29,458 nucleotides of DNA from a virus. Numbering within the stretch: position 1 is the first letter of the stretch; every line of letters begins with the position of its first letter. This document shows positions 14,081 through 23,800 of this stretch, one piece after another. The notes under the pieces were generated by a model. It was given only the letters and a program-made list of their open reading frames with translations, had not been told where the DNA came from and did no database searches. Position numbers and translations under genes: made by a program. The stretch lies in the IMG/VR virus record IMGVR_UViG_3300031974_002361, positions 1-29,458 of that record; one strand, 5' to 3'.

Positions 14081-16667
14081 ATTCTTCTTTCAACCATTCA
14101 AAGTCGTTGATTTTTGCAAGTTCTTCGATGTTATCTTTGTTTAATTCTCCAAACGCTTTGCCAGATATAGCACCAGCAATGGCTGCTTTACCAAAGGGTT
14201 TATCAGTACCTCTTGTGCACCAAGCATTTAATCTAAATTCGGTTTCCTCATCTTTTTGTCTAGCAATTGTTCTACTTGCAAGTTTTGCACATTCTCTAAA
14301 TCCACTACGCCATGCACTAAATGAGTCTGTGTTAAATGCACTTGTATTACTCATTTCTTCAATGCCTTTGAATTTATCACTAATACTTGTTGTCATATCA
14401 GTTGTAGATTCGTCCATGTTTCGTGTTAAATTTGTAGGTAGTAATTTCACTCCTCCGTATCCGTAAACCAAACCATTTACTGGATTTAAACTTCTCCAAA
14501 CGTGTACTGTATCTTTACCGTCTATATCATAAGCAGGTACATAGTAATCAAATTCAAAGCCGTCAATTATTTCTGCATCACCGTCTACTACCCAAAACAT
14601 GTCAGTTTCAACTAATTCAGCAGCACGTTTATGAGCTTTATGAATTCCTTTAATATCCATTACACGTTTAGTTCTTGGAAATTTTTCTGATAAGGTATCA
14701 AAATTATCATCTGCATTTGGTTCGCCATTGCTAATAAAAACAATATCGTAGGGCTTTGGATTACTACCTACTTCGTTGTATTCTTTTTTAGTTACAAAAA
14801 ATCTATAGTCAATTTCACGTTGACTGATGTTTAGTTTTGTACTTGTTAGTGCTATACCATCATAAAAGTCACCGTTTTTCCAAACATGATTTATTTTACG
14901 TTCGTATTGGTTATGATGTGTAATGTTAAAGTTCCAATCAAAATCTGGCACTGGCAAGAAACTGTCATTTACCATCCAAAACATATCATAGTTACAATCT
15001 TTTTTTGCATTTAAATAATCTGTATAATCATTTACTGTATAGATAGGATATGGCTTCGGAGTGCTTGCTACAATTTCGTGCTCTTTCTTTTTTATTAAAA
15101 ATCTATGTTCTATTTCTTTTTCGCTTACTAAAACGTTTTTACTGAATAACACAATTCCATCGTAGTTTTCACCATTTAGAAATACATGATTTATATTTCT
15201 ATCGTATGTATTATGATGATCAAAATACAAACTAAAATCAAAATCTTCTGCAACTTCTACGTCACTCGGAACACCCCAAAACATTTCTGTATGACAATTG
15301 TATAGTGCTTCAGTGTAATCTTCATAATTATTGATTGTAAAACGTTGATAAGGTTTTGGTGTGCTTGCTACAATTTCATGTTCTTTTTTGTTTACATAAA
15401 ATCTATGCTCAAATTCTTTTTCTGTAATTTCAGCCTTAGCACATACAAGTACAATGCCATCGTACGATTTATCATTTAAGAAAACATGATTAGTTTTCAT
15501 ATCAAAAGTTTCTTGATTATGAAAGTATTTGTCCCAAGCAAAATCTTCTACAATATCTACATCACTTGGTATCATCCAAAACATATCGGTGCCACAACTT
15601 GCTACGGCACTTTTATATTGCTCATAATGATCAATCTCAAATCTTTCAAAATCTTTTGGTACACTTGCAACTGTGTTATGCTCAATTTTTTCTTTTATAT
15701 CTCTAAAAAGAATCTCTTCTTCGGTGATAGTTTTTGTTTTACTAAACAAAAATACACCATTATAATTGTTTCCATTTAACCAAGCATGATTAGATTTTTT
15801 ATCACTGCTATGATGGCTGATATAATAATCAAATTTAAAATCTTCATTGATTATAATCTGATTGTTATATCCCCAAAACATGTCAGTTGTGCTTTTTTCC
15901 ATTGCTTCTAAATAATCTGTGTAATTATTGATTTGGAAAATATCATATGGCTTTGGATTACTTGCCATAATGCGCACTTCTTTTTTGTTTACAAAAAATC
16001 TATGTTTTAATTCTTTTTCCGTTGCTGTATAATTTTTAGGTAGTAAAACTATACCGTCTAATTGATCAATATCTCCGTTGCCGAATACATGCGGAATATC
16101 GTAACTCCATTCATCTGGAACATAACTGAACTTAAATGTATCTCTAATCATAGTATCATCGTATACTACCCAAAACATATCAGTGAAACTGCGTTCCTTT
16201 GCTTGTTCAATAGTATCAATTACCTGTACATCAAAATTTCTTTCAATCAACCTGTCTAATACAGTTTTATCTTTTCCAATATAAAATATTTCAAATCTGC
16301 CTGTACCCTTTGTAGGATCATAATGTCCACAAATGTGTGCATGTTTTTTTACTTCATAATCGCCAGGTGCTGTCGGAACTAGTCTAACCATTTCCCAACT
16401 TTTTACTTCACGGCTTTTTTCAAACACATAAGGAAATGCATGTATAGCAGCATCATCGTCAGGCGCAGGTTTATAGAACCAAGGAAAGCTATCATATACT
16501 TTTAAATCAGGATCAACTAGCCAAACATAGTCAGCACTTCCTTGCCAATTTTTTATTTCAGTTTCGTCGTGTACAACAGGGTATTGTTCAAAAATATGAT
16601 TTTTTAAATAGTCTTGTCCGTTGTGTACTGGATTACCAAATCTTTCAAATCTGTCTATAGCTCTCAT
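14061..16667 (-). CDS. 868-residue protein of about seven ~100-residue repeats with DMFW motif, glycan-related?
   Basis: Six clear repeat units begin with T-D/E-M-F-W or YDMFW at residues about 161, 260, 359, 459, 559 and 688; a degenerate one is near 46 (ADYVWLVDPDLKVYD). Each unit has DMFW(V/M), an acidic stretch, an (E/D)DFxFD segment, an NHVF or NHVW strand, YDGIVL, then EKExEHRFxVNKKEHE and a PKPY link. The last unit reads DMFWVVDGDAEI, recalling a DxD nucleotide-sugar site; most others lack DxD. Residues about 730-868 are a separate helical domain (AWRSGFRECAKLASR; DKPFGKAAIAGAISG). The ATG overlaps the glycosyltransferase stop as ATGA, so the two are probably co-translated. A binding scaffold or multi-domain glycosyltransferase-like protein is possible; no function is proven. 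Confidence 0.8.
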   Translation of the reverse strand: MRAIDRFERFGNPVHNGQDYLKNHIFEQYPVVHDETEIKNWQGSADYVWLVDPDLKVYDSFPWFYKPAPDDDAAIHAFPYVFEKSREVKSWEMVRLVPTAPGDYEVKKHAHICGHYDPTKGTGRFEIFYIGKDKTVLDRLIERNFDVQVIDTIEQAKERSFTDMFWVVYDDTMIRDTFKFSYVPDEWSYDIPHVFGNGDIDQLDGIVLLPKNYTATEKELKHRFFVNKKEVRIMASNPKPYDIFQINNYTDYLEAMEKSTTDMFWGYNNQIIINEDFKFDYYISHHSSDKKSNHAWLNGNNYNGVFLFSKTKTITEEEILFRDIKEKIEHNTVASVPKDFERFEIDHYEQYKSAVASCGTDMFWMIPSDVDIVEDFAWDKYFHNQETFDMKTNHVFLNDKSYDGIVLVCAKAEITEKEFEHRFYVNKKEHEIVASTPKPYQRFTINNYEDYTEALYNCHTEMFWGVPSDVEVAEDFDFSLYFDHHNTYDRNINHVFLNGENYDGIVLFSKNVLVSEKEIEHRFLIKKKEHEIVASTPKPYPIYTVNDYTDYLNAKKDCNYDMFWMVNDSFLPVPDFDWNFNITHHNQYERKINHVWKNGDFYDGIALTSTKLNISQREIDYRFFVTKKEYNEVGSNPKPYDIVFISNGEPNADDNFDTLSEKFPRTKRVMDIKGIHKAHKRAAELVETDMFWVVDGDAEIIDGFEFDYYVPAYDIDGKDTVHVWRSLNPVNGLVYGYGGVKLLPTNLTRNMDESTTDMTTSISDKFKGIEEMSNTSAFNTDSFSAWRSGFRECAKLASRTIARQKDEETEFRLNAWCTRGTDKPFGKAAIAGAISGKAFGELNKDNIEELAKINDFEWLKEEFKRSYQ
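14560..16190 (-). repeat. Protein-level tandem repeat array, ~300-nt period
   Basis: The complement of the MFW codons appears as ccaaaacat or near variants around 16170, 15880, 15580, 15280, 14980 and 14595, a period of about 300 nt except for a longer last interval. Protein identity between units is moderate, with units 3 and 4 closest, so this is an old expansion rather than a recent DNA duplication. Confidence 0.85.
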
Positions 16668-17248
16668 AATTGGTTAGCCTTTATTCCTATGTGTGCAAGT
16701 TTTATATTAGCATCTACGTAAGTATCATAGCCATGATGCATTGCTTGATTACAAAAGTATATATCTTCGCCGCTGTGTGTATCTAAAATTTTATTATATT
16801 CATGTGCAAACCAAGGCTTAGGCAAGTCTTCAAAAACTTGCTTTGTTATTAGCATACAACCCATACCTACTGCCCATACTTTGTGTAAACCAGTTGTTGC
16901 TGTAAGTCTTTGATCCATGTTGTTAGGATCTGTAAATGCTACACTTTGATACGGTGCATATCTTGTACTATAATTTGCTGCTACAATATCTTTTTTGTGT
17001 GACATTAGATCTAATACTATATTGGCAGGAAAGTACATATCGCTATCTAACCAGAGCAAGTGTGTAGCACCACTAGCCAATGCTTCATTTGCTAACTGTG
17101 TTCTAGACTCACAAACTACACTACTGCTAACAATGTGCAAGTTATAATCTATTGATAATTTTGTCAAACGACCAGTAAGATTTGCTAAACTTTTTGCAAA
17201 TATTGTGTGTACCTTGTCGCCTGCTGGAACGCAAATACTTAGTTGCAT
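16664..17248 (-). CDS. Small GT-A-type glycosyltransferase
   Basis: 194 residues. The N-terminal strand (QLSICVPAGD) is followed by ESRTQLANEALASGATHLLWLDSDM; D68-S-D70 is the DxD motif that holds metal and sugar nucleotide. KVWAVGMGCMLITKQVF (123-139) and SGEDIYFCNQAMHHGYDTYVD (159-179) match the acceptor and catalytic part of phage GT-A enzymes, with E161/D162 as candidate catalytic acids. It ends in LAHIGIK, a common terminal strand. It is about the minimum length for a GT-A catalytic domain. It overlaps both neighbours (1-nt TAATG upstream, ATGA downstream). Probable role: adding sugars to a virion protein or a surface glycan; donor and acceptor unknown. Confidence 0.85.
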   Translation of the reverse strand: MQLSICVPAGDKVHTIFAKSLANLTGRLTKLSIDYNLHIVSSSVVCESRTQLANEALASGATHLLWLDSDMYFPANIVLDLMSHKKDIVAANYSTRYAPYQSVAFTDPNNMDQRLTATTGLHKVWAVGMGCMLITKQVFEDLPKPWFAHEYNKILDTHSGEDIYFCNQAMHHGYDTYVDANIKLAHIGIKANQL

Positions 17249-17625
17249 TAGAGCATTGTGTTTGGCATAGTTTCCTGGTTTAGATCTTTTTCAGCACTAA
17301 TAGTAAGTTGATTCCAATCACGTGCAGATCCAGTTGCTACTTTTACACATTCTTGAAAATCGTCTGGTGATAAACTTGCCATTTTGATCATGTTCTCTGG
17401 TTGTACTTTTCCAAGTGTAAGCAAGTCTGCGCCTGCTGCTTTACCAAATGTCATAATCCAATGCAATCTGTCATCATCTTCTGGAATATCCATAGCCGCA
17501 ATTGCATCAGCAACTTGTTTTTCAAGTTCTTCAGTTAGTCCAAGTCCTTGTGCTTTTGTAGTTTTTCTTTGCTTTGTATATTCCTGTGCCAAATCTACAT
17601 TTAGTACTTCGTATAGTGTTTTCAT
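17248..17625 (-). CDS. Unrecognised 125-residue protein
   Basis: The start is the ATG at 17623-17625 (MKTLYEVLNVDLAQEY), which has AAGGAA about 7 nt upstream; a longer reading frame from further upstream would overlap the 60-residue gene and lacks a site. The sequence is acidic and mostly helical: residues 10-45 Lys/Gln/Glu-rich, a DIPEDDDRLHWIMTFGKAAGADLLTLG centre, and SPDDFQECVKVATGSARDWNQL near the C-terminus. I recognise no family. It lies between a small structural-looking protein and the glycosyltransferase, whose start it overlaps by 1 nt. Chaperone or virion protein are guesses only. Confidence 0.72.
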   Translation of the reverse strand: MKTLYEVLNVDLAQEYTKQRKTTKAQGLGLTEELEKQVADAIAAMDIPEDDDRLHWIMTFGKAAGADLLTLGKVQPENMIKMASLSPDDFQECVKVATGSARDWNQLTISAEKDLNQETMPNTML

Positions 17626-17635
17626 TATTTGTTCC

Positions 17636-17818
17636 TTAGGGTAAGATTGGAAAATAGTATCCGCCAAAACTACTACTCATACTAATAGTAGTCCCTGCAC
17701 TAATACCGATGTATGTACCTAACACACTAATGGTGTAGCTACTGGCAAATCCACCATTCACAAAATAATTGCGAATGTCACTCATTGATATTGTGTTGCC
17801 TGTTGCTGGTAATGCCAT
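17636..17818 (-). CDS. Small structural-type protein (60 residues)
   Basis: The N-terminus MALPATGNTISMSDIRNYF matches a short phage motif (ALPxSGxISMSDI) seen in small virion proteins and at ends of tail-fibre proteins, often in repeats with ISAGTTISMSSSFGGYY-like second units, as here (residues 37-56). AGGA lies about 6 nt upstream of the ATG at 17816-17818, with a TAAATA element at 17850-17855. It follows the giant fibre gene, so an accessory role at the fibre tip or in fibre assembly is plausible. The second repeat is slightly degenerate. Function is inferred from motif and place only. Confidence 0.72.
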   Translation of the reverse strand: MALPATGNTISMSDIRNYFVNGGFASSYTISVLGTYIGISAGTTISMSSSFGGYYFPILP

Positions 17819-17847
17819 TACGAATCCTATTTTCTATACAATAACAC

Positions 17848-17859
17848 ACTATTTACTCT
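17848..17859 (-). promoter_or_regulatory. Late-promoter-like element for the 60-residue gene operon
   Basis: The minus strand reads AGAGTAAATAGT, with TAAATA at 17850-17855. It lies 31 nt before the 60-residue gene and 15 nt after the fibre stem-loop. A start about 6 nt downstream keeps the AGGA site. It could drive the cassette ending at 14061. Confidence 0.5.
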
Positions 17860-17870
17860 GTGTCAATGAA

Positions 17871-17894
17871 GGATAGCCAATAAATTGGCTACCC
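17871..17894 (-). terminator. Stem-loop after the giant fibre gene
   Basis: On the minus strand, GGGTAGCCAA and TTGGCTATCC form a 10-bp stem (one G.U) around TTTA, starting 2 nt past the TAA stop. No T run follows, so it is a likely but not classical terminator. Confidence 0.7.
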
Positions 17895-17896
17895 TA

Positions 17897-20800
17897 TTAT
17901 TTATCTAGTAGTTTTTGTACTATCGCTTTCAGTTCATCAATTTCTTTTTGCTGCTCTTTGATTGCTTCAATCAATACAGGCGCAATACGTTCGTATTTGA
18001 CTGTTAGATAATCGTTACCGCTTTTGCTTTCACCTGTATCAGTATCAATATCAAACGGTGCAGGAGCAACTGCTTCTGGCAATACTTCTTGAACTTCTTG
18101 AGCAAGTAAACCAACTTCACGTTTTTCAGTATCAACATCTAGTCCCCACTTATGACCTTCGTTTGTCCAATTATAAAGCACACCATTTAATGCTTTGACT
18201 TTGTCAAGTGCATTTGGAATGTTTTCAATGTTGGTTTTAAGTCTAGCATCTGAAGAGTACGCTGTAACTTCGCCTGGGAATAGTGTATTACCACTACCAT
18301 CTAGTATAGTTGCAGTTCTAGTTAGTGAACTAAACACACCTGTATACTGTCTATGATAATGTGGTTCTGTTCCATCATCACCTGTAGCAATTTCTAAGTA
18401 ACCTGCGTTTGATCCAGTAGCAGCACCACCAAATCTCCACTGGTCGTTGTCTCCCATTGTACCTTGTGTACCACGGAACGCTGTACCGCTGTTTGTAAAT
18501 ACCTGTGTTGCAGTTGAGTTATGCGCACCATTTGTTCTCAAGAATCCAGTGCTGTCAATACCATCTAGGGTATTAGCATCATCAGCACTAATGCCAGTTA
18601 AACCACTACCATCACCGCTAAATGTATTAGCAGTAACATTACCAGTAATACTAATACTACCAGTTCCGCCTAGTGTGCCAGTAAAGTCATCATTGGCATC
18701 AGCACGAATGAAACTTGCACTGCTCAATCCGTCTAACTGGTCTGCATTTAGTCCACTGCCTGCACCGTCGTTACCTGCATGCCATACAGTATAAGAAGCA
18801 GTGCCATCATTGAACACAAGTCCATTTGTGCCGCCGTCAACTTCTAGTCTAGTGTTTCCACCTTCGTTTACAATTTGTATCTTATCGCCGCTGTCAGCAT
18901 ATTGAATATAACCTCTACGATCTGTTGCTTGATAGAAACTAATGTATGGCGAGCCGCTTGCACTTGTATCTGCCAAACGAATCATTTCGTCGCCTGCGTG
19001 ACTCATTGTCAACAAGCCTGCCATTGTATCTGCTTCGTCACTGCGTACAAAATTTGCACCATCGATACCATCTAAGGTTTCGGCATCTACATTAGTAAGT
19101 CCGCTACCGTTACCAGTAAATGTGCTTGTACCAATATTGATGTTGCCAAAGCCAGTGCTTATACTACCTGCGTTTAATGCACCTGTACCTGTCAAGTTGC
19201 TGTAGGTTCCATCAATCCTTGCGTTTGGTACTGTGCCTGATCCTAAGTTTGTAGCATTTAGAGCTTGTATACCACTACCGTTTGCAGTGTTTAGACTACC
19301 TGCATACAAGTCACCTGCAACACCCATACCGCCGCCAACACGTACAGCACCAGTAGTTGTATTAGTTGCTGCACTTGTATCAGTAAATGTTTTAACACCA
19401 TCCATGGATTGGTTGCCGCCTAGTCTTGCACCTGCAACAGTACCACTATCAAGTTCGTCTGCATTTAGTGTTGTTAGTCCGCTACCATTACCTGTAAATG
19501 TGCTAGATCCAATATCAATGTTACCAAACCCACTTGTAATACTACCTGCACCAAGATTTCCTACACTGGTTAAACTTGATGCTACCACAGTACCGCCTAA
19601 TGTAGTCGAACTTAGTACATCTACATTATTGATACGATATACTTTAGTATTTGCAATGTTTATACTTTCACTAAATTGCCATGCTGCATTCGTTACATTG
19701 TACAGCATGGTTTTGTTTGTATCACCTAACAATGTTATACCGCCGCCGTTTGCTGTAATATCTGTTGGCGTGGCAACATTGCCTAATTCAATGTTTTTAT
19801 CTTCAACAATTAGTGTTGTAGTATCTAGTGTTGTAGTTGTACCGTTGATTGTTAAATCGCCTTCTACAACTAGGTTACCTGCAAAGTTAGCATTACCTGT
19901 TGTATAAGCAACAGTAAATTTATCTAATGCATCACCAAATGCTAGGTCACCTGTTGCACCAATTTGCATACGCTGTGTGTTTGCAGTGAAGAAATCTAAT
20001 TCGTCATTATCATCACCGGATGCAGTTTCTGCTCTAATAAATGTGTCTTGATCAATATCTTTAACACCGCCTAGTGTTGCCCATGCTGTGCCATCATAAC
20101 CTTCAAATGCCACGTCAGTTGAGTTGAAACGTACTTGGCCTGTTTGCACTGTTACACGTTGTCCAACTTCTCCAGGACGTTGTGCAGTAGTACCAACTGG
20201 TACTTTAATTGCAGTTGTATCAGTAAAGTCGGTGTAACCATTTAGGTCAGTGTCACCGTATGTATCAATTCTCATACGTTCTGTTACTGTTTGTAACAAA
20301 TCACTAGTAGTGGATGTTTCGCCTGTGTTTACAATGAAATCACCGCCTGTCGCATTACCAGTACCAATGCCTGCCTGTATTGTAATGTCGCCACCTGCTA
20401 CATCAGTTCCTAGGCCGTCGGCACCTTTGATAATACCATTGCTAGGAGTACCACTTGTTTCTGCATTACCAATAATAATGCTAGAATTTTTCAGTATCAA
20501 AGAATTGTTGATTGTATGGCTACCTGCTGGTACATCAGTTGCTAGTGCAGTAACAAGATTGTCAGTTTGAATTGTAAATGATGTAGCATTGTCTGTTGCA
20601 CCACTTACTGGCCATGTACCGTCTAAGTTTGTAACACCACTGCTTGCAATGTTTACAGTGTCCCCTGGACTAATACCTAATGTGTATGGAGTGTATGTAA
20701 ATGCTAAAGTTGTACCGCTTAGAATACTACCTGTACTCTCTGCGCTTAAATATATAGCATCATCAGTAACACCACTCACTGTTGTGTTTGCAGGAATACT

Positions 20801-23800
20801 AGTACTTCCTGTAATAATCATTCCAGCTAAAATACCTGTAGTATCACTCATGATAACTTCATTGACACCATTTTGTGTAACTTCAGAAGTTGTCGCTGTA
20901 ATACTAGATAAGTTTATTACAACACTTCTTGCAACAGTTGCTTCGTAACTGTCAATGAAAGGGAATATGTCTCTAGGGCCGTCTCCATTACCCATTACAA
21001 TATTAGTTGCAGCACCGCCGATTTGCAAACTAGTGACGTTTTCGTTGTAAATTCTACCTGCGCCTGTACTCTTAGAAGTAAGTGCAGCAGATCCAATATC
21101 TAGTCCTTCAGCAAGGTCAAGTGCTGTACCCCATTCAGGTGTTTCGCCATTTGATTTCAAGAAGTTGTTACGTCTACCAATGTTTAGTTGGTTTAAACTT
21201 GCAGCAGATTGTGCGTAAATGATATCGCCAATACTATATGTTGCAAGTGCTGTACCACCTTTGGTTACAGGAACAACACTGGTAAGGTTAGCTGGGTTTA
21301 GGAAGTATGCACTATCTAGTCCGTCTAGCGTACCTGCATCAACAACACCATCTTTAATGAATACTTGTCCACTACCGCCTGTATCAATATCAAATTGAGT
21401 TTGTAAGAATCTTGCAACACCTAAACCTGAGAATGTACCAAGTGGATCGTAATCAACGTTACTAATACCAATGTTTACTGGATCTCCATAAAATTCTCCA
21501 CTTACACTGCTACCTGTTAAACTTATTGGGTTATCTACAGTTGATGCTTTTTTCAAACTTTGCACAACGGTTTTATAACTACTATCACCAAACAGTGCTG
21601 TGTCACTGTTTGGCACACCAGTTGCGCCAAGTCTACTAGGTGAAATTGTACCAGAAATAATATTTTCTGCGTCAATATTAGTAACAGCTAGTGTATTCCA
21701 GTTTTCTAATAGTCTACTAGAAGTATTGATAACACTGTTCACTTGAACGTTGTTTTGAATAATTTGTGCGCTACCTACACCTGTATTGATTAGTACAATA
21801 GCATTAGTAACCAGATCGTTGATACTGTTTAGTGCATCACTGCGCAATGAGTGAATAGTAAATGAGTTGTCTGTCACAGATCCTACAAAGAATCTTGCAC
21901 CACTATCAATTGGATCACCTGTTTCAATTGTTGGTAATACATTTACACTTGATCCATCTTCTAAACTTTCGATTCGGAATGCATCACCTGTTGTAAATCC
22001 ATGGTTTTCAACAACAATACTGTTATCAACTATGTTTACAGTTCTACGTGTAATATTATGATTGTTGTTTGCTGGAGTACTTGTAAATTCAGCTTGATTC
22101 AGCAATGCAAAACCTTCATACAATTCAACAGTATCTGCATCAATTACTTTTACATAATAAGTTTGTCCATTTAACAAACCGCCAATTGGAGTATTTGCAA
22201 GTGAATCATAAACTACAGGATCGCCTTGTCCAAACCCGTGGTTTGTAATTGTAATTCTACTATCAGTATAGTTTACAGCACCACCGCCTGCTAATGTACC
22301 AGCAAGGAAGTTATGAGTAATAACATCATCTAAGTTGATATCTCTTGCAGTAGCGACTGCTGTGTTATCTTCCACAAAGTCAATACTTGTTACGCTTGCA
22401 ACAAATAATTCGCCGCCGACGATATTTACATAAGCACGTTTTGCGATACTTGTAACTTCAATTTCAAAGCCGCTACCAGTACCGCCTACGTCACTAGCAA
22501 GAACTTCTAACAAGTCACCTACTTCGTATCCACTACCACCTCTAGTAATATCAACGTCTGTAATTTGTCCAGCAGTAACAGTAATGTTACCCTTGGCGCC
22601 TGTACCGCTACCAGTTTTTGGCTGGAAAGGAACACTTTCATATGTTTTTGTTGCAAGCAATGGTGTGTATCCACTACCATTTACAAGGTTAGCGTTGTCT
22701 AGGTTTTCTGCAACACCTGCAACATATTCTGTTACAGCACCTTGAGCACCACCGTCAGCACTTGTAACAATAGTGCGTACTGTACCAGTTACACTTGCAC
22801 TGGCTTTTGTTGGATCAGCACTATCAACATTAGAAATAGTAAATGTTGTACTCGTTGGTGTACTAATTACTAATCCGTTTTCGTTGTATGATTCATCATC
22901 GTTGCAGACAACTTGTACTACATTACCAATTTGTAAATTGTGTGCTACATCAGTTGTTACTGTTGCAACGTCACTATTACGTTCAATGTCTGTCATGTTT
23001 ACACTTGTGAAAGTATAATCAGGAATTGGATCTAAATTTAAGAACTGACTTGTGTTTGAACTACGCAAGAACCAGTTGTCGATAATTTCTGTGCTTGGAC
23101 CTTTTGATGCAATTGTTGCACCCGAATCAACACCTTCAACAAACAAACTGCCTGCACTGACTTCCCACGGATCGCCTGTACTGTCTTCGTTTTCATCCCA
23201 AGCGCCGCCAATTGTAACAACAAGAAGGTTGCCACTTGCCACATAGTTGCCTTTTGCATAACCAATAGCATCTGCTACACCCGGCTGTGTGATCATATCG
23301 CCGTCGTTTGCTGTGATGTTGCCTGTTAGTGTAAGTTCAACTTGCTCATAGTTTTCTGTAGCAATATCACCAGCTTTCAAATCAATTGGAGGAATATCAT
23401 CAACTTGTTCTAGTCGTGATTGATAACCATTTGTGTTTGTGTTTGTAAACTGTCTTGTAGCAGGAATCAAGTCTGCGTTCAACTGACCGTTTGTGTTCAA
23501 CTGAACAATAGCACCTGGAACAGCCGCAGTACTCACAGTTTTGTCAACAAAGCCGCCTAGTCTGTTACTAATGAAACTTCTTACTGCTAACTGAGTTGGA
23601 AGTCTAGCATCACTAGGACCTCCAATTTCATCGTCACCCAAGTTTACACTAGTTGAAATTTCTTCAATAGCAACATCTGACAAGCTCAGTCTCAACGCAT
23701 CAAGTTCGTCCACCTGAACTTTGTTTCTAAAGGTAATGTTACCAGTTCTGTTGAACGCTGTAATAAAGTCACCAACTTTAAAGTCACCAAGTTCGTTTGT

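Noticed and set aside
15486-15779. 97-codon plus-strand reading frame inside the repeat-protein gene
   Set aside because: Antisense shadow with no ribosome site; its pattern follows the repeat period of the minus-strand gene.
17626-17667. Longer start for the 125-residue gene
   Set aside because: It would overlap the 60-residue gene and has no ribosome site, while the ATG at 17625 has AAGGAA.
17898-17903. TAAATA at the end of the giant fibre as a promoter
   Set aside because: A stem-loop directly follows and a better-placed TAAATA lies at 17850-17855; kept only as an example of Lys-stop usage.
19233-19907. 224-codon plus-strand reading frame opposite the fibre
   Set aside because: Low-complexity Val/Pro/Leu-rich composition, no ribosome site, and antisense to a well-supported fibre domain.
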